Below are positions 4,804 to 6,894 of a DNA stretch of 6,894 nt, one piece after another (within the stretch, counting starts at the first letter, position 1; each line of letters starts with the position of its first letter). The translations under genes were made by a program, and so were the position numbers. This DNA comes from Myxococcales bacterium. GTDB lineage: Bacteria; Myxococcota; Myxococcia; Myxococcales; Myxococcaceae. Location of the stretch: positions 1-6,894 of the forward strand of contig PMBV01000340.1 in assembly GCA_003153055.1 (NCBI GenBank), in the 5' to 3' direction. The notes beneath the pieces are model-generated. The model saw nothing but the letters and a program-made list of their open reading frames with translations. It had not been told where the DNA came from and did no database searches.

Positions 4804-6651
4804 CTACTTGGCCAGCTTGACGATGCCCGTCGTCATCACGTCGAGATAGGTGATGAGCAACACGCCGACCGCGAGGATGACCAGGAACGGCGCGGTGCGG
4901 GCATACAGGTAGGGGAGCGGCTTCTGGAAGCGGCTCGAGCTCAAGAACAGGTTGAGCCCCATGGGCGGGAAGAGGAAGCCCAGCTCGAGGTTGGCGAGGA
5001 ACACGATGCCCAAGTGCACCGGGTCGATGCCGTAGGCGACGCCGATGGGCGCCACCAGCGGGGCCAACACCACGATCGCCGCGTAGATCTCGAGCACGCT
5101 CCCCAAGAGCAGCAGCCCGACGTTCAAGGCCAGCAAGAAGAGCCACGGGCTGTGAATGTGGGTGGTGGTCCAGTCGAGGAGCGCGGTGGGGATCTCGGCG
5201 TCCACCAGCCACGACGACAACCCCATCGCGACCCCCAAGAGAATGATGACGCTGCCCACCAGCGTCGACGCGGTGGCCAACACCCGGGGGAGGTCTCTCC
5301 ATGGGTGGATGTCTCTGAACACCGCCATCTCGACCACCAGGGCGTAGGCACAGCCCAACGCCGCCGCCTCGACGACCGTGGCGTAACCCGAGCCCACCGC
5401 GGTGATGATGATGATGGGCAAGCCGAGGTCCCACTTGGCGTCCCACAGGCCCAGCATGGCCTCCTTGGGGTGGAACGGCTGGCGGGGCACGTGGTTCCGC
5501 ACCCCGGTCCACACGCCGTAGCCGGCCACCATTCCGATCATCAACAGCCCGGGCAGGAGCCCGCCGAGGTAGAGGTGCTGAACCGGCACCTGGGCCACCA
5601 CCGAGTACAACAGCACCGGGAGCGATGGGGGGAACAAGAGCCCCAGCGAGCCAGCCGCCGTCACCAGCCCTAGCGAGAACCCCTCGGGGTACTTCTCGGC
5701 CTCGAGCATGGGCAGGAGGATCCCGCCCAGCGCCAGAATCGTCACCCCTGAGCCACCGGTGAAGGTGGTGAAGATGGCGCACACCACCGTCGCCATCACC
5801 GCCACGCCGCCCGGCATCCACCCGAAGAAGCCCTTGTAGGCCCGCACCAGTCGCCCGGGCGCGCCGCCTTCGGCCATCACGTAGCCCGCGATGGTCAACA
5901 GCGGAATGGCCGGGAGCGTGGCCGACGACACCAGCCGGAACGTCTCGGCTGGCACCGACGCGATGGGGGTGCCGTCTTTCCAGAACAGCAGCATCGCCAC
6001 GCCGCCCATGGCGATGAATACCGGCGCGCCCGCGAGGAACACGACGAGCAAGAGGCCCCCGAGCAGCCACACCATCGGCGGTGATGGCGAGAGCCACCCG
6101 AGCGCCAGCGCAAGGACCCCGACGGCGATGGAGGCGCCGCGCTCAGACCAGGGGGCCGGCGCCGCCGCGGTGCCGAAGGCGAACCTCGCCGCCATGAGCC
6201 CGAAGGCGACGGGCATGATGGCCTCGCTCCACGAGACCGGAATTCCGAGGAACAAGGTTCGCCTGCTACTCGAGTCGGCCAGCACCACGCGGTACGAGGC
6301 GACGGTCAAGAGCGCGCTCACCGAGGTCGCCGCGGTGCGCGTCACGAAGGACGCCAGGCGCCGGTAGCTGGGTGGAATCGCCTCGACGGTGGACAGCGAG
6401 AGGTGCTTGCCCGCGCCAGTGGCGAGGAAGGCCCCCAAGAAGCCCACCCACAGCGTCAGGTGCTGCACCACGAGCCCAGCGCTGGTGATCTGGGTGTCGA
6501 AGAACCGTCGGGCCAGTGTCTCGGCCGCCGGCACCACGATCATCACCAGCCCCAGCGCGCCCACGACGAGCCCGATGAGACGCATGCTCCTCGTCTCGGG
6601 AGCCGCCGTCTCCGGCCCCCCACTCGCCCTTTCTTCTGTCGTCGCTACCAA
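4804..6651 (-). CDS. TRAP transporter permease, fused DctQ-DctM (small and large membrane subunits)
   Basis: This is the membrane part of a tripartite ATP-independent periplasmic transporter, which imports a solute using an ion gradient with a periplasmic binding protein. Numbered from TTG 6651 (615 residues), a DctQ-like region with about four membrane segments covers 25-160, including QHLTLWVGFLGA (63-74). A DctM region from about 190 to 615 has the conserved blocks FTGGSGVTI (297-305), LGLLFPPSLPVLLYSVV (336-352), GSVLEIYAAIVVLAPL (517-532) and LELGFLFPPMGLNLF (555-569). Two pseudosymmetric FPP loops are typical of DctM. The start is uncertain. TTG 6651 has a strong GGGAGGGG site 8 nt upstream and gives a normal hydrophilic tail; ATG 6585 is the alternative but its GAGGAG lies only 1 nt away and membrane segment 1 would start at once. 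An ATG at 6873 is open too, but would cover the divergent TatT gene. TatT next door suggests a TPAT-type system; the substrate is unknown. Confidence 0.92.
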   Translation of the reverse strand: MVATTEERASGGPETAAPETRSMRLIGLVVGALGLVMIVVPAAETLARRFFDTQITSAGLVVQHLTLWVGFLGAFLATGAGKHLSLSTVEAIPPSYRRLASFVTRTAATSVSALLTVASYRVVLADSSSRRTLFLGIPVSWSEAIMPVAFGLMAARFAFGTAAAPAPWSERGASIAVGVLALALGWLSPSPPMVWLLGGLLLVVFLAGAPVFIAMGGVAMLLFWKDGTPIASVPAETFRLVSSATLPAIPLLTIAGYVMAEGGAPGRLVRAYKGFFGWMPGGVAVMATVVCAIFTTFTGGSGVTILALGGILLPMLEAEKYPEGFSLGLVTAAGSLGLLFPPSLPVLLYSVVAQVPVQHLYLGGLLPGLLMIGMVAGYGVWTGVRNHVPRQPFHPKEAMLGLWDAKWDLGLPIIIITAVGSGYATVVEAAALGCAYALVVEMAVFRDIHPWRDLPRVLATASTLVGSVIILLGVAMGLSSWLVDAEIPTALLDWTTTHIHSPWLFLLALNVGLLLLGSVLEIYAAIVVLAPLVAPIGVAYGIDPVHLGIVFLANLELGFLFPPMGLNLFLSSSRFQKPLPYLYARTAPFLVILAVGVLLITYLDVMTTGIVKLAK

Positions 6652-6655
6652 GTCG

Positions 6656-6684
6656 TTGACCCCTCCCGCGGCCGCTTTTATGAG
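6656..6684 (+). promoter_or_regulatory. Sigma70-like promoter for the TatT gene
   Basis: TTGACC (6656-6661, 5/6 to TTGACA) and TATGAG (6679-6684, 4/6 to TATAAT) are separated by 17 bp. Transcription would start near 6690, leaving a leader of about 20 nt before GTG 6713. This fits that start codon rather than ATG 6680, which lies inside the -10 box. The only AT-rich patch in the gap (6676-6682) could also serve as a -10 element (CATAAA) on the minus strand, but no matching -35 is seen there. Confidence 0.45.
6660..6667 (-). promoter_or_regulatory. Ribosome binding site for the permease TTG start
   Basis: On the minus strand these bases read GGGAGGGG, 8 nt before TTG 6651. They support that start over ATG 6585. 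The site overlaps the -35 box of the divergent promoter by two bases. Confidence 0.5.
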
Positions 6685-6712
6685 TCTCTTACCTTCTTCC
6701 TCGGACGACCTC

Positions 6713-6894
6713 GTGAAGCAACTCCTTCTTGTGGCCGTGGCGTCGGTGTCGCTGTCGGGCTGCTTCCGTTCCATCGCCACTGGCGCCCTCGCCGACGCAC
6801 TCTCATCAGGCAGCTCGCTGGGTCGCGATGACGACCCGGAGCTCGTTCGCGACGCCGCGCCCTTCGGCCTCAAGACGATGGAGAGCGTGCTCGA
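6713..6894 (+). CDS. TatT-family TRAP-associated lipoprotein, N-terminal part (3' end outside the window)
   Basis: Sixty complete codons are visible. MKQLLLVAVASVSLSGC is a compact lipoprotein signal peptide with an LSGC lipobox at 14-17 and Cys17 as the lipidated residue. After it come ATGALADALSSG and the acidic run RDDDPELVRDAAPFGLKTMESVL, closely resembling the start of TatT proteins (the TPR-like trimeric lipoprotein of TPAT transporters, first characterised in Treponema pallidum). In that system TatT binds the solute-binding TatP subunit in the periplasm. I prefer GTG 6713 because it gives a normal signal peptide, has GGA 7 nt upstream, and sits correctly below the promoter at 6656-6684. 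ATG 6680 would add an acidic, Ser-rich n-region. The gene is divergent from the DctQM permease with a 61-bp gap (127 bp if the permease starts at ATG 6585). The DctP/TatP gene is expected beyond the right edge. It is cut by the window, so TPR helices are not visible. Confidence 0.85.
   Translation, partial: MKQLLLVAVASVSLSGCFRSIATGALADALSSGSSLGRDDDPELVRDAAPFGLKTMESVL

Noticed and set aside
4579..5673. Plus-strand open frame of 364 codons antisense to the permease
   Set aside because: The product is His/Gln/Glu-rich low-complexity protein with no motif. The opposite strand carries clear DctM motifs.

Overview
The window is GC-rich (coding regions carry mostly G or C in third codon positions). 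It looks like chromosomal DNA of a myxobacterium or close relative (Myxococcota). The main clues are a MYXO-CTERM-type C-terminal sorting signal, a TIGR02996-like 'repeat-companion' protein, a TatT-type lipoprotein beside a fused TRAP permease, and a bacterial ERG4/ERG24-type sterol reductase. The organism assignment is inference from these families, not from a marker gene.

Layout. (1) 1-687, plus strand: C-terminal two thirds of a 6-phosphofructokinase, cut by the window edge. (2) 697-1770, plus: a polytopic sterol C14-reductase-like membrane protein, 9 nt after the kinase and probably co-transcribed with it. (3) 1771-2062: a gap without a convincing gene. (4) 2063-3673, plus: one open frame that reads as two exported proteins joined together. 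The first is a zinc-phospholipase-C-like protein ending in a MYXO-CTERM signal; the second is a signal peptide plus a small outer-membrane beta-barrel. A GTGA start/stop overlap at 3074-3077 and the sequence around 3047 suggest that two formerly overlapping genes were joined by one extra base. (5) 3674-3984: a convergent intergenic region filled with short tandem repeats, a canonical G-quadruplex motif and a Z-DNA-prone alternating tract. (6) 3985-4785, minus: a two-part protein (degenerate FHA-like N-terminus, TIGR02996/LRR-like C-terminus). (7) 4804-about 6651, minus: a fused DctQ-DctM TRAP transporter permease, upstream of and coupled to (6). (8) About 6713 to the right edge, plus: the start of a TatT-family lipoprotein, divergent from the permease, with a sigma70-like promoter in the short gap between them.

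How the genes fit together. The right half is a TPAT-type TRAP locus (TRAP transporter with a TatT periplasmic lipoprotein). The membrane subunits are on the minus strand, TatT is on the plus strand, and the solute-binding DctP/TatP protein is expected just past the right edge. The 266-residue gene behind the permease is a possible accessory factor. The left half pairs a glycolytic kinase with a sterol-modifying enzyme, which shows no obvious functional link. The 2063-3673 frame encodes cell-envelope proteins.

I see no RNA gene, insertion sequence or CRISPR array. The best candidates for something new are the joined ORF, the structured repeat block between convergent genes, and the FHA-like/TIGR02996 partner of the TRAP system.
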